A stretch of 64,000 bases of DNA from Alphaproteobacteria bacterium (GTDB lineage: Bacteria > Pseudomonadota > Alphaproteobacteria > UBA8366 > Aestuariispiraceae). Below are positions 8,372-17,644 of this stretch, one piece after another. The notes below the pieces were generated by a model. The model saw nothing but the letters and a program-made list of their open reading frames with translations, had not been told where the DNA came from and made no database searches. Position 1 is the stretch's first letter, and each line of letters opens with the position of its first letter. Location of the stretch: NCBI GenBank assembly GCA_024743195.1, contig JANSXE010000008.1:124001-188000 (forward strand), in the 5' to 3' direction. The position numbers were made by a program, and so were the translations under genes.

Positions 8372-9726
8372 CGCGCGCCTCCGGCGGCCTCCCGCGGCGG
8401 GGCGGGCGCAGGTGAGGCGGATCCGGACGGGGCGGGCTCAGAGGGAACGGGCGCGGCCGGCGCGGGAAGCAGCGGCTCGAGGCGCGCCATCACGCGGGCG
8501 ACGACGTCGCGATTGCGCGCAGCCACCTGCCCGCCCGCGTTGGCGATCGCCGCGCGCTCGGCCGGCGCCGCCAGAAGACGCGACACCGCGTTCGCGATCT
8601 CCCCGGCGTCGACGACGCCGAGCGCCCCGCCCGCGGCGCGCAGTTCCGCGGCCACCGTCTCGAAGTTGCTCATATCCGGTCCCAACAGGGGAACCGCGCC
8701 GAGTTGCACCGCCTCGACGGGATTGTGCCCGCCGGGCCCGCGGATCAGGCTGCCGCCGATCACAGCCGCGTCGACCAGGCTGTAGAACAGCCCCAATTCG
8801 CCAAGCGTGTCCGCGAGATAGATTTCGGCGTCGGCGGGCGGGGTCGGCGTCTCCGACCGGCGCGCCACGCGGAAGCCCTCCGAGCGCAAGGCCTCCGCGA
8901 CGGCGCCGCCGCGCACCGGGTGGCGCGGCGCGATGACGGTCAGCAAATCTGGATGATCGGGGGCCAGGCGCGCGTGCGCATCCGCCACGATTTCCTCCTC
9001 GCCCGGATGCGTGCTGGCCGCGAGCCAGACCGGGCGGCCCGCCACCGCGTGGCGCAACGCCGCCAGCAGGTCTGGGTCGATCGGCAAGGGCGGCGCGGAA
9101 AACTTCAGGTTTCCGACGCAATCGGCGTCCGCCGCGCCGAGCGCACGCAGCCGATCGGCCTCCGCCGGCGTTTGCGCCAGGCAAAGGTCGAACCCGCCGA
9201 TCAGGTCCCGCGCCAACCCCGGTGTGCGCCGCCACCGCTCGAAACTGCGCGTCGAGATCCGCCCGTTGACCAACGCCGTCGGCCGACCGGAATCGCGCAT
9301 CTGCCACAAGAGGTTCGGCCAGAGCTCGGATTCGAGCCAGACGCCGACATCGGGCCGCCAATGCGCCAGAAAACGCTCGACCCAAGCGGTGCGGTCGACA
9401 GGCGCGAACTGGTGCAGGGCGCCGGGCGGCAATCGGCTCGCCATCAGGCGCGCCGACGTCACCGTGCCGGTTGTCAACAGGATGGCGCCGGCGGGGTCGC
9501 GCGCGGCCAGCCGTTCCATCAGCGGCTGCGCCGACATCGCTTCGCCGTTGCTGGCCGCATGGATCCAGACCAAGGGTCCCTCTGGACGCGCAGCGGACGC
9601 TAGGCCGCGACGCTCGGCGAAGCGCTTCGGATCTTCCTTGCCGCGCGCCAGCCGGCGCTTCAGATAGACCGACAGCAGCGGCGCGCCGAGGCCGACGGCC
9701 GAGCGGTAGAGGCCGCGCCACAGCAT
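8368..9726 (-). CDS. waaA: 3-deoxy-D-manno-octulosonic acid (Kdo) transferase
   Basis: 452 residues from the ATG at 9726 (MLWRGLYRSAVGLG). The frame is open further upstream only because it runs antisense-like through the DUF374 gene in another frame. The GT30 N-terminal block WIHAASNGEAMSAQPL contains the conserved glutamate (E62) that acts as catalytic base in the family. The C-terminal half has the NPVEA motif (GPGGHNPVEAVQLGAVPLLG) of the donor-binding domain. The enzyme adds Kdo from CMP-Kdo to lipid IVA. The C-terminus carries a Pro/Ala-rich tail. It sits between the DUF374 acyltransferase and lpxK, all overlapping. Confidence 0.95.
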   Translation of the reverse strand: MLWRGLYRSAVGLGAPLLSVYLKRRLARGKEDPKRFAERRGLASAARPEGPLVWIHAASNGEAMSAQPLMERLAARDPAGAILLTTGTVTSARLMASRLPPGALHQFAPVDRTAWVERFLAHWRPDVGVWLESELWPNLLWQMRDSGRPTALVNGRISTRSFERWRRTPGLARDLIGGFDLCLAQTPAEADRLRALGAADADCVGNLKFSAPPLPIDPDLLAALRHAVAGRPVWLAASTHPGEEEIVADAHARLAPDHPDLLTVIAPRHPVRGGAVAEALRSEGFRVARRSETPTPPADAEIYLADTLGELGLFYSLVDAAVIGGSLIRGPGGHNPVEAVQLGAVPLLGPDMSNFETVAAELRAAGGALGVVDAGEIANAVSRLLAAPAERAAIANAGGQVAARNRDVVARVMARLEPLLPAPAAPVPSEPAPSGSASPAPAPPREAAGGAR

Positions 9727-10481
9727 CAGCCGATCTCCTGCGCGCCTACGCGCGACGGTCCCGCACGCTCGTCCGCCTCGTCCAGCGGCGCCGGCGCGAT
9801 CGGGCGGACGCCGCAGCGCCTGTCGCACTCGTCGGCGAGTTCGGTCAAGCGCCGCTCGACCGTGCGCCGCACGCGCTCGAAGGCTTCCGCGTCGCCGCGC
9901 GGCGGCGGGTCGATCGCCTCCCCCCAAAGGCAGACGCCGCGCGCGAAGGGCAACGGCAGGAGGAACCGGTCCCAACTCCGAAGGAGCTTGCGGCGCGACA
10001 TCCCGTATGCGACCGGCACGATGGGCGTCTGCGCCATCATGGCGATCTGGATCATGCCGCCGCGCAGCCGCATGCGCGGGCCGCGCGGCCCGTCCGGGGT
10101 GATGCCGATGCGCCGCCCGTCGCGCAGCAGACGGAGCACTTGGCGGGTCGGGCCCGAGCCGCCCTGCTTGCTGTCCACCGGGATCGCGGAGAAGCCGAAC
10201 CGTCCCAACCCCTCGATCACCAGACGTCCGTCGCGGTGGGACGACGCCATCACGGTGAGGTTTTGGGTCTCCTCCTCCCAGGCGTAAGGCATCATGGCGA
10301 TGCGGTTGTGCCAAAGCGCGATGATGAAGGGACGTCCTTGCGCGAACAGCCCATCGCGCGCCGCCGTTCCCTCGACCCGCCAGGTCGAGGTGATCCGGAC
10401 CGTGCGGATGTACCAGATGATGATCTCGCGCACGAGGCGGTGCACGGCGGCGGACCGAACAAGGCGCCGGACAAGCGACAT
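9726..10481 (-). CDS. DUF374 lysophospholipid-acyltransferase-fold protein
   Basis: 251 residues. An N-terminal amphipathic or membrane helix (VREIIIWYIRTVRI) is followed by the DUF374 signature blocks LWHNR (56-60), SSHRDGRL (80-87) and TPDGPRGPR (128-136). These blocks correspond to acyltransferase motifs of the LPLAT superfamily, with WHNR replacing the HX4D region. The family is regularly found next to waaA and lpxK in alphaproteobacteria and is thought to act in outer-membrane lipid assembly, though the acceptor is not established. The stop codon overlaps the waaA start (TGATG), so translation is coupled. A C-terminal Pro/Arg tail is poorly conserved. Confidence 0.85.
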   Translation of the reverse strand: MSLVRRLVRSAAVHRLVREIIIWYIRTVRITSTWRVEGTAARDGLFAQGRPFIIALWHNRIAMMPYAWEEETQNLTVMASSHRDGRLVIEGLGRFGFSAIPVDSKQGGSGPTRQVLRLLRDGRRIGITPDGPRGPRMRLRGGMIQIAMMAQTPIVPVAYGMSRRKLLRSWDRFLLPLPFARGVCLWGEAIDPPPRGDAEAFERVRRTVERRLTELADECDRRCGVRPIAPAPLDEADERAGPSRVGAQEIG

Positions 10482-10490
10482 CGTGGCCCC

Positions 10491-12326
<1,836 letters not shown>

Positions 12327-12355
12327 GCGGCTCCGCACGGATCGGTGTTGGGCGC

Positions 12356-12384
12356 TTAACCCCATACGGGGCGTTCGCTATATC
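12356..12384 (+). promoter_or_regulatory. Sigma-70-like promoter for the TylF-like gene
   Basis: TTAACC at 12356-12361 and TATATC at 12379-12384 are separated by 17 bases in the msbA/tylF divergent region. The start site would fall near 12391, giving an untranslated leader of about 120 bases. The -10 is good and the -35 weak, so this is a prediction from spacing and sequence only. Confidence 0.4.
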
Positions 12385-12511
12385 ATGCTGTCCGGAGGTC
12401 GTCACTCAATGGATCACGCCCCGATTGCGCCCGTTCGGCGGCTCGGATAGCCTCCCGAAGCTGTCTTGCGCCCACCTTCCGAACAGATTCACGTTGCCGA
12501 AGGGACGAACA

Positions 12512-13195
12512 ATGCTGCCAGGCTCGCTCGTGCGGCGTATGCGCCATCGGGCCCTGTGGCGCCGCTTCCGACGCTACACGATGGTGCCGAAGCGGCGGTT
12601 TCTCGCGAACCTGGATCTGTGCGAGAAGGCCGTAGGCCGCTCCCCGGGCTCGGACGCCGGGACGTTCATCGAATGCGGCACTTGGCGGGGCGGCATGTCC
12701 TTCGCGATCGCGACGCTTCTCGATGGTTTGCAGGATCTGCATTTCTTCGATTCCTTCCAGGGGTTGCCGGCGACGACCGCCAGGGACGGAGCCCAGGCGC
12801 AGAGGATCGAAGCGTCAGGGGGCTTCTGGCACGACAACAACACGGCGAGCGAGCAGGAGTTTCGCGACAATCTCGCGCGCTTCGGCCTGGCCGACCGAAC
12901 CGCGGGCGTGCACCCGGGCTGGTTTGAGGAGACCCTGCCCGGCTTCAGTCCGAGCCGCCCGATTTCGGTTCTTCGCCTGGATGGCGATTGGCACAGCTCC
13001 ACCATGACCTGTCTGGTCAACCTGTACGATGCGGTTGAGCCCGGCGGTCTCATTCTGATCGACGACTACTATGATTGGGAGGGGTGCGCGCGCGCGGTCC
13101 ACGAGTTCCTGGCCGCGCGCGACCTGCCCGACCGAATCCGGAGCCATCCCAACGCGCCGGTGGCCTACATCCTCAAGGGCGTCTCGGAAGGCTAG
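12512..13195 (+). CDS. TylF/macrocin O-methyltransferase-like protein
   Basis: 227 residues from ATG 12512, preceded by GAAGGGA. The arginine-rich start (RRMRHRALWRRFRRY) is followed by a class I methyltransferase core: the SAM loop TFIECGTWRGGMSFAIATLL at 51-70, FDSFQGLP at 79-86, then RLDGDWHSSTMTCL and the metal-binding IDDYYDWEGC near residue 185. TylF-family enzymes are Mg-dependent O-methyltransferases for sugars in macrolides, and bacterial homologues are often found in polysaccharide or glycolipid loci. Here it sits between the lipid A exporter (divergent) and a glycosyltransferase (convergent, four-base overlap), so a surface-glycan substrate is an inference. The real substrate is unknown. 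Confidence 0.8.
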   Translation: MLPGSLVRRMRHRALWRRFRRYTMVPKRRFLANLDLCEKAVGRSPGSDAGTFIECGTWRGGMSFAIATLLDGLQDLHFFDSFQGLPATTARDGAQAQRIEASGGFWHDNNTASEQEFRDNLARFGLADRTAGVHPGWFEETLPGFSPSRPISVLRLDGDWHSSTMTCLVNLYDAVEPGGLILIDDYYDWEGCARAVHEFLAARDLPDRIRSHPNAPVAYILKGVSEG

Positions 13196-14274
13196 CGACG
13201 GTCCGGAAGCGCTTCGAGGATCGGCTGCAGGTTCGCGAGGAACTGTCGGGCGCAAGACTCCCACGAGAACCGCAGCGCGTGCGTCCGGCACGCGGTCGGG
13301 TCGACCGAGAGCGCCTTGCGCGCAGCCGTGGCGAGATCCTCGTCCAACGCGCCGACCCCCGCTTCGCCGATCACGTCGAGCGGCCCGTTGACCGGGAGCG
13401 CCGCCACCGGAACCCCGCTCGCCAGCGCTTCCAGCAGCACCAGACCGAAGGTGTCGGTGCGGCTCGGGAACACGAAGACGTCCGCCGCCGCATAGCAACG
13501 CGCCAGCTCCTCGCCGACCTTGGCGCCCAGGAAATGCACCTCCGGATAGGCTTCGCGCAACTCCGCCAGCTGCGGCCCGTCGCCGACCACAACCTTGGAG
13601 CCCGGCAGTTCGAGATCGAGAAACTGCTTGATGTTCTTCTCCACCGCGACGCGCCCGACATTGAGGAAGATCGGCCGCGGCATGGACAGCGCGGTCTTGT
13701 CCCGGGGCCGGAAAAGCTCGGTGTCGACGCCCCGGCTCCAGAGCCGCAGATGGTCGAAGCCGCAGGCCGCGAGATCCCGGCGCATGCTCTCGGTCGTCAC
13801 CATGGTGGCGGCCGCCGGCGCATGGAAGCGGCGCATCCAGGCGTAGCTCCATCGCAGCGGCAGTCGAATGCGCGCGTGGATGTATTCGGGAAAGCGCGTG
13901 TGGAAGGCGGTCGTGAAGGGGCGGCCGCGGCGCAGGCAATAGCGCCGCGCCGCCTGACCGAGCGGTCCTTCGGTCGCGATGTGGACGGCGCTGTCAGGCA
14001 AGTCGTCGAGCAGCCGCGGCAGGCGCAGCCAGGCGTCGACGGCGAGCCGGATTTCCGGATAGCTCGGACAGGGAATGGTGTGGAAGCGGTCCGGTCCGAT
14101 CACCTCGGTCGGGTGGCCCAGCGCCGTCAGGTCGCTCGCGGTGCGCTCCAAGGTGCGCACCACGCCGTTGATCTGCGGGCGCCAGGCGTCGGTTACGATG
14201 ACGATCGGGGCGCCGCGCGCCGCCGCCGGCGTCAGATCAGGGTCCGGGTGCGTCGACGCGGTAACCGCGGCCAT
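13192..14274 (-). CDS. agt: GT4 glycosyltransferase, Agt-type (glycolipid synthesis)
   Basis: 360 residues with GT-B fold. N-terminal IVIVTDAWRPQINGVVRTLE is the acceptor-domain signature of the MgtA/Agt group. The donor domain has NVGRVAVEKNIKQFLDL and PSRTDTFGLVLLEALASG, the E-x7-E-type region with D in place of the first E. Sinorhizobium Agt makes glycosyldiacylglycerols from UDP-sugars and diacylglycerol under phosphate starvation. The assignment rests on the adjacent plcP-like gene, four bases upstream on the same strand, which would supply diacylglycerol. Without the context it would only be a general GT4 enzyme, so the acceptor is inference. Confidence 0.75.
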   Translation of the reverse strand: MAAVTASTHPDPDLTPAAARGAPIVIVTDAWRPQINGVVRTLERTASDLTALGHPTEVIGPDRFHTIPCPSYPEIRLAVDAWLRLPRLLDDLPDSAVHIATEGPLGQAARRYCLRRGRPFTTAFHTRFPEYIHARIRLPLRWSYAWMRRFHAPAAATMVTTESMRRDLAACGFDHLRLWSRGVDTELFRPRDKTALSMPRPIFLNVGRVAVEKNIKQFLDLELPGSKVVVGDGPQLAELREAYPEVHFLGAKVGEELARCYAAADVFVFPSRTDTFGLVLLEALASGVPVAALPVNGPLDVIGEAGVGALDEDLATAARKALSVDPTACRTHALRFSWESCARQFLANLQPILEALPDRR

Positions 14275-14278
14275 CAGC

Positions 14279-15124
14279 TCAGACGCCAGCCGGCTTGGCG
14301 GCGCGCGGCTCGTCGCGGAAGGCGACGGCCGGCGCCTCGGCCGGAGAGGGCAGCATGGCCCCGATGCGCTCCGGCGCTTCGGTCCAGCGAACGATCTCGA
14401 GGCGTCCGTCGAAGGCCTCGACCAGCGCCGTGCAGCTTTCGACCCAATCGCCGTCGTTGCAGTAGAGGATCCCGTCGATCATCCGCATCTCGGGATGGTG
14501 GATGTGGCCGCAAATCACGCCGTCGACGCCGCGGCGGCGCGCCTCGTCGGCGACCGCGTCCTCGAAGCGGCTGATGAACTCCACCGCGTTCTTGACCTTG
14601 TGCTTCAGATAGGCGGAAAGCGACCAGTAGGGCATGCGCAGCCAGCGGCGCACCCGGTTGAACTGGCCGTTGAGCGCCAGCAACACCGTGTAGGCCCAGT
14701 CGCCGAGCAGCGCGAGCCACTTGGCGTAGCGCACCACGCTGTCGAATTCGTCGCCGTGCAGCACCAGGAAACGGCGGCCGTCGGCGCCGACATGGATCGC
14801 CTCCTCCGCCACAAGCACGCCGCCGAAGAACAGATTGGTGTAGTCGCGCAAGCATTCGTCGTGATTGCCGGGAACATAGACCACCTTCGTCCCGGCGCGG
14901 GTCTTGGTGAGAATTTCCTGCACGACCGCGTTCTGCGTCTCGTTCCAGTACCAGGAGCGCTTGAGGCGCCAGCCGTCGATGATGTCGCCGACCAGGTAGA
15001 TCGTCTCCGCCTCGACATGCTTCAGGAAGTCCAGGAGATAGTCGGCCTTGCAGCCGCGGGTGCCCAGATGGGTGTCGGAAATCCAAACCGTGCGATACCG
15101 GCTGACGCCGCGAAGCCCATGCAT
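14279..15124 (-). CDS. plcP: PlcP-type phospholipase C (metallophosphoesterase)
   Basis: 281 residues from the ATG at 15124, which has AAGGG seven bases upstream; a TTG six bases earlier is also in frame. Calcineurin-like metal motifs appear in order: ISDTHLG (15-21), VGDIIDG (45-51), PGNHDE (85-90), LHGDEFD (about 124-130) and GHIHHPE (about 204-210). Automated annotation often calls this group UDP-2,3-diacylglucosamine diphosphatase. In Sinorhizobium and marine alphaproteobacteria the same family is PlcP, which splits phospholipids to diacylglycerol and phosphoalcohol during phosphate limitation, so that Agt can build phosphorus-free lipids. The neighbouring agt and diacylglycerol kinase and the Pho-box-like array favour PlcP. 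Confidence 0.78.
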   Translation of the reverse strand: MHGLRGVSRYRTVWISDTHLGTRGCKADYLLDFLKHVEAETIYLVGDIIDGWRLKRSWYWNETQNAVVQEILTKTRAGTKVVYVPGNHDECLRDYTNLFFGGVLVAEEAIHVGADGRRFLVLHGDEFDSVVRYAKWLALLGDWAYTVLLALNGQFNRVRRWLRMPYWSLSAYLKHKVKNAVEFISRFEDAVADEARRRGVDGVICGHIHHPEMRMIDGILYCNDGDWVESCTALVEAFDGRLEIVRWTEAPERIGAMLPSPAEAPAVAFRDEPRAAKPAGV

Positions 15125-15216
15125 GTTCAAGCCCTTTTCCGGTTGCCGCCTTTATCGGACCGTGAAACTGGCTCGGGTGATAAGGATTCAATGTTACATA
15201 TCGAAGTATTGATTGG

Positions 15217-15257
15217 TTTTCACTTACAGCTTCACAATGTATTCACGGCGCCGTCAC
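15217..15257 (+). promoter_or_regulatory. Pho-box-like array of four TCAC half-sites
   Basis: Four 7-base half-sites ending in TCAC occur at 15217-15223 (TTTTCAC), 15229-15235 (GCTTCAC), 15240-15246 (TATTCAC) and 15251-15257 (CCGTCAC), with offsets of 12, 11 and 11 bases. PhoB sites are direct repeats of CTGTCAC/T-like heptamers with 11-base periodicity, so the layout fits while individual half-sites match only moderately. A TACTAT -10-like hexamer follows at 15277-15282, pointing toward the lipid kinase gene. The surrounding 15125-15333 gap is AT-richer than its neighbours, as expected of a regulatory region. Confidence 0.5.
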
Positions 15258-15333
15258 GGAACCTCAATGGATGCGTTACTATTCCGACAAAAAGCGTTGA
15301 TCTTTCCCTTGATTTCCAACGAAAGGGGCCTGC

Positions 15334-16296
15334 ATGAGGGCGCCGCCAGCGAATCGGCGTCGAATCGCCGTGATCTACAATCCCGCCGCCGGCCGGCGCG
15401 GCCGCAGTCTGCTGCGCCGCCTTCTGAAACGCCTGCGCGAGGGCGGCCACGAGGTGCTGCTGCGTCGTACGGAAGCGCCTGGCGACGCGACCCGCATCGC
15501 CCGCGCGCTGTCGCCGGCGGAGGTCGACGTCGTGCTCGCCGCCGGCGGGGACGGGACCATCAACGAGGTCGCCAACGGACTGATCGGCCGAGACCTGCCG
15601 CTGGCCGCAGCGCCGATGGGCACCGCCAACGTCCTCGCCTGGGAATTGGGAAGCGGCCCGCGGATCGACCGCGCGGCGCGCACGGTCTCGCAGGGGGCGA
15701 CGGTGCGCATTCGCCCGGCGATGGCGGGCGCGCGCGGCTTCCTGTTGATGGCCAGCGCAGGGCTCGACGCCCGCGTGGTGGCGGGGGTCGACGCGGGATT
15801 GAAACGGCGGTTCGGCAAGGCGGCCTACGCGCTCGCCGCCCTGCGCGAGATCCTGAAGCCCGCCGCCGCCGACATCCTGTTGGAGATCGACGGCCAGCGC
15901 GAGCGCGCCGCGCTCGCCGTCGTCACGCACGCGGCGCACTACGCCGGGCCGTTCGTGATCGCCCCGCAGGCCCGGCTGGGAGACGCGCATCTGACCGTCG
16001 TGCTGGTGCGCGCCCGCAGCCGGCTCGGCCTGCTGCGGTGCGGGCTGGCGCTGGTGACCAATCGGATCGCGCGCTGCCCGCTGGTCGACCAGCGGACGGC
16101 GCGGCGGGTGCGCTTTCTCGACCCGGAGGGCGAGCCGGTGCAAAGCGACGGCGACGTGATCGGGCGCATGCCGATGGAGGTGGCGGTCGGTGCGGAGGAC
16201 CTGACGCTTCTCGTGCCCGATCCCCGGCGCGTCACGGCCTGCGCGCCCGAAGAGCCGACGCACGCGACGGCCCTTCAGCGCGCGTCCAGCCGATAG
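15334..16296 (+). CDS. Diacylglycerol/lipid kinase (DAGK catalytic family)
   Basis: 320 residues, one DAGK_cat domain plus the C-terminal beta-sandwich. IAVIYNPAAGRRGRS (11-25) is the nucleotide-binding start, GGDGTINEVANG (71-82) the glycine-rich ATP motif and PMGTANVLAWELG (94-106) the second conserved block. YegS/DgkB-like enzymes phosphorylate diacylglycerol or other lipids with ATP. Beside plcP and agt, divergent from them and facing a Pho-box-like array, the simplest role is returning diacylglycerol to phosphatidic acid, opposing or balancing PlcP. Substrate choice (diacylglycerol, sphingoid or undecaprenol) is not shown by sequence. Its 3' end overlaps the convergent lipoprotein gene by 22 bases. 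Confidence 0.85.
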   Translation: MRAPPANRRRIAVIYNPAAGRRGRSLLRRLLKRLREGGHEVLLRRTEAPGDATRIARALSPAEVDVVLAAGGDGTINEVANGLIGRDLPLAAAPMGTANVLAWELGSGPRIDRAARTVSQGATVRIRPAMAGARGFLLMASAGLDARVVAGVDAGLKRRFGKAAYALAALREILKPAAADILLEIDGQRERAALAVVTHAAHYAGPFVIAPQARLGDAHLTVVLVRARSRLGLLRCGLALVTNRIARCPLVDQRTARRVRFLDPEGEPVQSDGDVIGRMPMEVAVGAEDLTLLVPDPRRVTACAPEEPTHATALQRASSR

Positions 16297-16637
16297 CCGC
16301 GCGCGCCCAGGCACCGCTCGTAAAGCCGCTGGCGCAGCCGTTTCGCGTCTTCGACCGCGAACTGATCGGAGAGCGCGTCGGTCGTCCCGATCGTGCGGTT
16401 CGCCGCCCGGTCCGCATCGAGTTGCCGGGCGGCCAGGTCCTCCGCCTGCTGGCGGCAGGCGTTACGGTCGATCGGCCATTGGTCGCGCGGGACCTCCGGA
16501 TTGGTCCAACGCGCGCCCGGCGCGCAGCCGGCCGCGGCCGCGGCGGCGGCCATCAGCAGGACGGGGGCGATCAGCAGGCCGGGGGCGAGACGCCCCGCGG
16601 CGCGGCGCCGCCGGGCGCGAAGCCGTTGCGCTGGCAT
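16275..16637 (-). CDS. Small lipoprotein of unknown function
   Basis: 120 residues. The arginine-rich N-region and hydrophobic segment (APGLLIAPVLLMAAAAAAAG) end in a lipobox with Cys38, predicting a lipid-anchored envelope protein. The mature part contains several charged helices and three further cysteines (CRQQAEDLAA, YERCLGARGY). No family is recognised. It is divergent from the next lipoprotein (66 bases apart), and the shared gap holds a 7-bp hairpin (16665-16671 with 16678-16684). It converges on the lipid kinase gene. Confidence 0.65.
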   Translation of the reverse strand: MPAQRLRARRRRAAGRLAPGLLIAPVLLMAAAAAAAGCAPGARWTNPEVPRDQWPIDRNACRQQAEDLAARQLDADRAANRTIGTTDALSDQFAVEDAKRLRQRLYERCLGARGYRLDAR

Positions 16638-16702
16638 GAAACCTGCTTATCCTCCGGACTGAGAGGGGCGTTCTGGGACGCCCCCGGATGGAGACGTGAC
16701 CC

Positions 16703-17239
16703 ATGAGCACCCTGCGCGCGCTCCCCTGTCAAGCAACGAGGCGACGCGGCCTTGCGCGCCGAGCCGCGGCTGCGGGCCTCGCCGGCCTGCTGGCGCTTGG
16801 CGCGGCGGGCTGCATCACCCCGCAGAGCAGCCGCGAGGACAAGCTCGCCAGCGGCGCGATCGCCGGGGTCGCCGCCGGCGCCCTGATCGGCTACAGCCTG
16901 ATCGGAAGCGGCACCGGCCAATGGGTCGCCGCGCTGGTGCTGGGCGCCGCCGGCGGCTACGCCGGGTACGAGGTCACCGATCGCCTGACCCTTTGGGACC
17001 GCCAAGCGATGCGGGAGACCGCCTATTTCAGCCTGACCGAGGCGCCCGCCGGCGAGACCGCCGAATGGCGCAACCCCGACACCGGAAGCCGCGGCGCGAT
17101 CACCCCCTTGCGCAGCTTCATCGACGGCCAGGGCCGGCTGTGCCGCGACTACGCCGCCGTGATCGAGGTCGAGGGCGAGCGCTTCGACGGCGAGGAGACC
17201 GCCTGCCGCAACGCGGTCGGCGCCTGGGTCGTCGGCTGA
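16703..17239 (+). CDS. Glycine-zipper lipoprotein, 17-kDa surface-antigen type
   Basis: 178 residues with a twin-arginine-rich N-region, a hydrophobic core and lipobox (LGAAGC, Cys37). A glycine-zipper segment (about 50-85, GAIAGVAAGALIGYSLIG then LVLGAAGGYAGYEV) resembles Rickettsia 17-kDa antigen and RcsF/SlyB-like outer-membrane lipoproteins. The C-terminal domain contains the AEWRNPDTGSRGAITP stretch and paired cysteines (LCRDY, ACRNAV), as in the outer-membrane surface-antigen domain of the family. It probably sits at the outer membrane; function unknown. Base composition is native. Confidence 0.75.
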   Translation: MSTLRALPCQATRRRGLARRAAAAGLAGLLALGAAGCITPQSSREDKLASGAIAGVAAGALIGYSLIGSGTGQWVAALVLGAAGGYAGYEVTDRLTLWDRQAMRETAYFSLTEAPAGETAEWRNPDTGSRGAITPLRSFIDGQGRLCRDYAAVIEVEGERFDGEETACRNAVGAWVVG

Positions 17240-17278
17240 CGCCGCCGCAGTTCAGCGGCATCCTCCTGAAATAGAAAG

Positions 17279-17305
17279 AAAAAAAGGCCGCGCCGAAGCG
17301 CGGCC
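17279..17305 (-). terminator. Intrinsic terminator of the sRNA
   Basis: An eight-base perfect stem (17298-17305 with 17286-17293) around a CGAA/TTCG tetraloop is followed on the minus strand by seven consecutive T (17285-17279). It can also stop transcription from the lipoprotein gene on the plus strand, but the T-tract lies on the minus-strand side. Confidence 0.85.
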
Positions 17306-17389
17306 CAAGTTTAGGGAGGAAACGCCCAATGAAGCGCATTGGGGAGCGAGGCTCCCCGCGCACAACATGGCGAGGCGCGCCATGCTGCG
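17279..17389 (-). ncRNA. Candidate MmgR/alpha-r8 family small RNA
   Basis: Read on the minus strand, a hairpin (17337-17343 paired with 17325-17331, arms CCCAATG/CATTGGG) is followed by the single-stranded motif TTTCCTCCCT (17322-17313). A strong intrinsic terminator (GGCCGCGC-TTCG-GCGCGGCC, then seven T) ends near 17279. The order stem, UUUCCUCCCU, terminator is the hallmark I know of the MmgR (alpha-r8) sRNA, which limits PHB granule accumulation in Sinorhizobium. The C-rich motif is an anti-Shine-Dalgarno sequence able to pair with mRNA start sites. Two more hairpins (17367-17385 and 17342-17357) lie upstream. The start near 17389 is inferred from TTGTTT-17-CATATT. The thiolase phaA/atoB lies 0.9 kb away. 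Confidence 0.7.
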
Positions 17390-17424
17390 TTGCACAATAT
17401 GACATGTGCGCCGCAACAAAACAA
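17382..17424 (-). promoter_or_regulatory. sRNA promoter with overlapping PHB-type operator candidate
   Basis: On the minus strand TTGTTT (17424-17419) and CATATT (17401-17396) are 17 bases apart. Immediately downstream and overlapping the start point is TTGTGCAACGCAGCAT (17397-17382). A related 16-mer (12 of 16 identical, same orientation) lies upstream of the thiolase gene at 19608-19593. TGC/GCA-rich sites of this kind are bound by PhaR/AniA-type regulators of PHB genes; the assignment is inference. Confidence 0.4.
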
Positions 17425-17434
17425 GAGAATGCGT

Positions 17435-17461
17435 AAAAAAAACGACAGCCGCAGGGGCTGC
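17435..17461 (-). terminator. Second terminator-like hairpin on the minus strand
   Basis: A short stem (CAGCC 17446-17450 with GGCTG 17456-17460) is followed on the minus strand by eight T (17442-17435). It may end antisense transcription from the marR side and insulate the sRNA promoter just downstream. The stem is short, so confidence is low. Confidence 0.35.
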
Positions 17462-17644
17462 CCCTCTTCGCTCAAGCGTCTGTTTTTCCGCACAAAGCGC
17501 GCTTCGAGGCCGGGCGTCGCGCCCGCCGCGGGGCGGAGCGGCGGCCGGCCTTCGCCTTGCGCCCGCCCCCGCTGCGCGCCATGGTGCGGATCATAGGTGC
17601 ACGAACAATCGGCCGCGCTCCAAGCGGCCGCAAGGACCGGATCG

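Larger units (their letters stand above)
17240..17644. other. 405-base intergenic region holding a minus-strand sRNA candidate
   Basis: No protein gene fits here. From left to right the region holds the T-tract and hairpin of a minus-strand terminator, a conserved-looking C-rich motif and three hairpins (together the small RNA candidate), its promoter, and a second terminator-like hairpin. A GC-rich stretch to the marR start follows, where I see nothing specific. Confidence 0.6.

Noticed and set aside
8368-10314. A 648-residue waaA with a long N-terminal extension
   Set aside because: The extra 196 codons overlap the DUF374 gene in another frame and show no homology. The ATG at 9726 gives the standard WaaA N-terminus.
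14279-15124. LpxH (UDP-2,3-diacylglucosamine diphosphatase) as the primary call
   Set aside because: The gene lies away from the lipid A operon and beside agt and a diacylglycerol kinase with a Pho-like array. PlcP explains the context better, although LpxH-like activity cannot be excluded from sequence alone.
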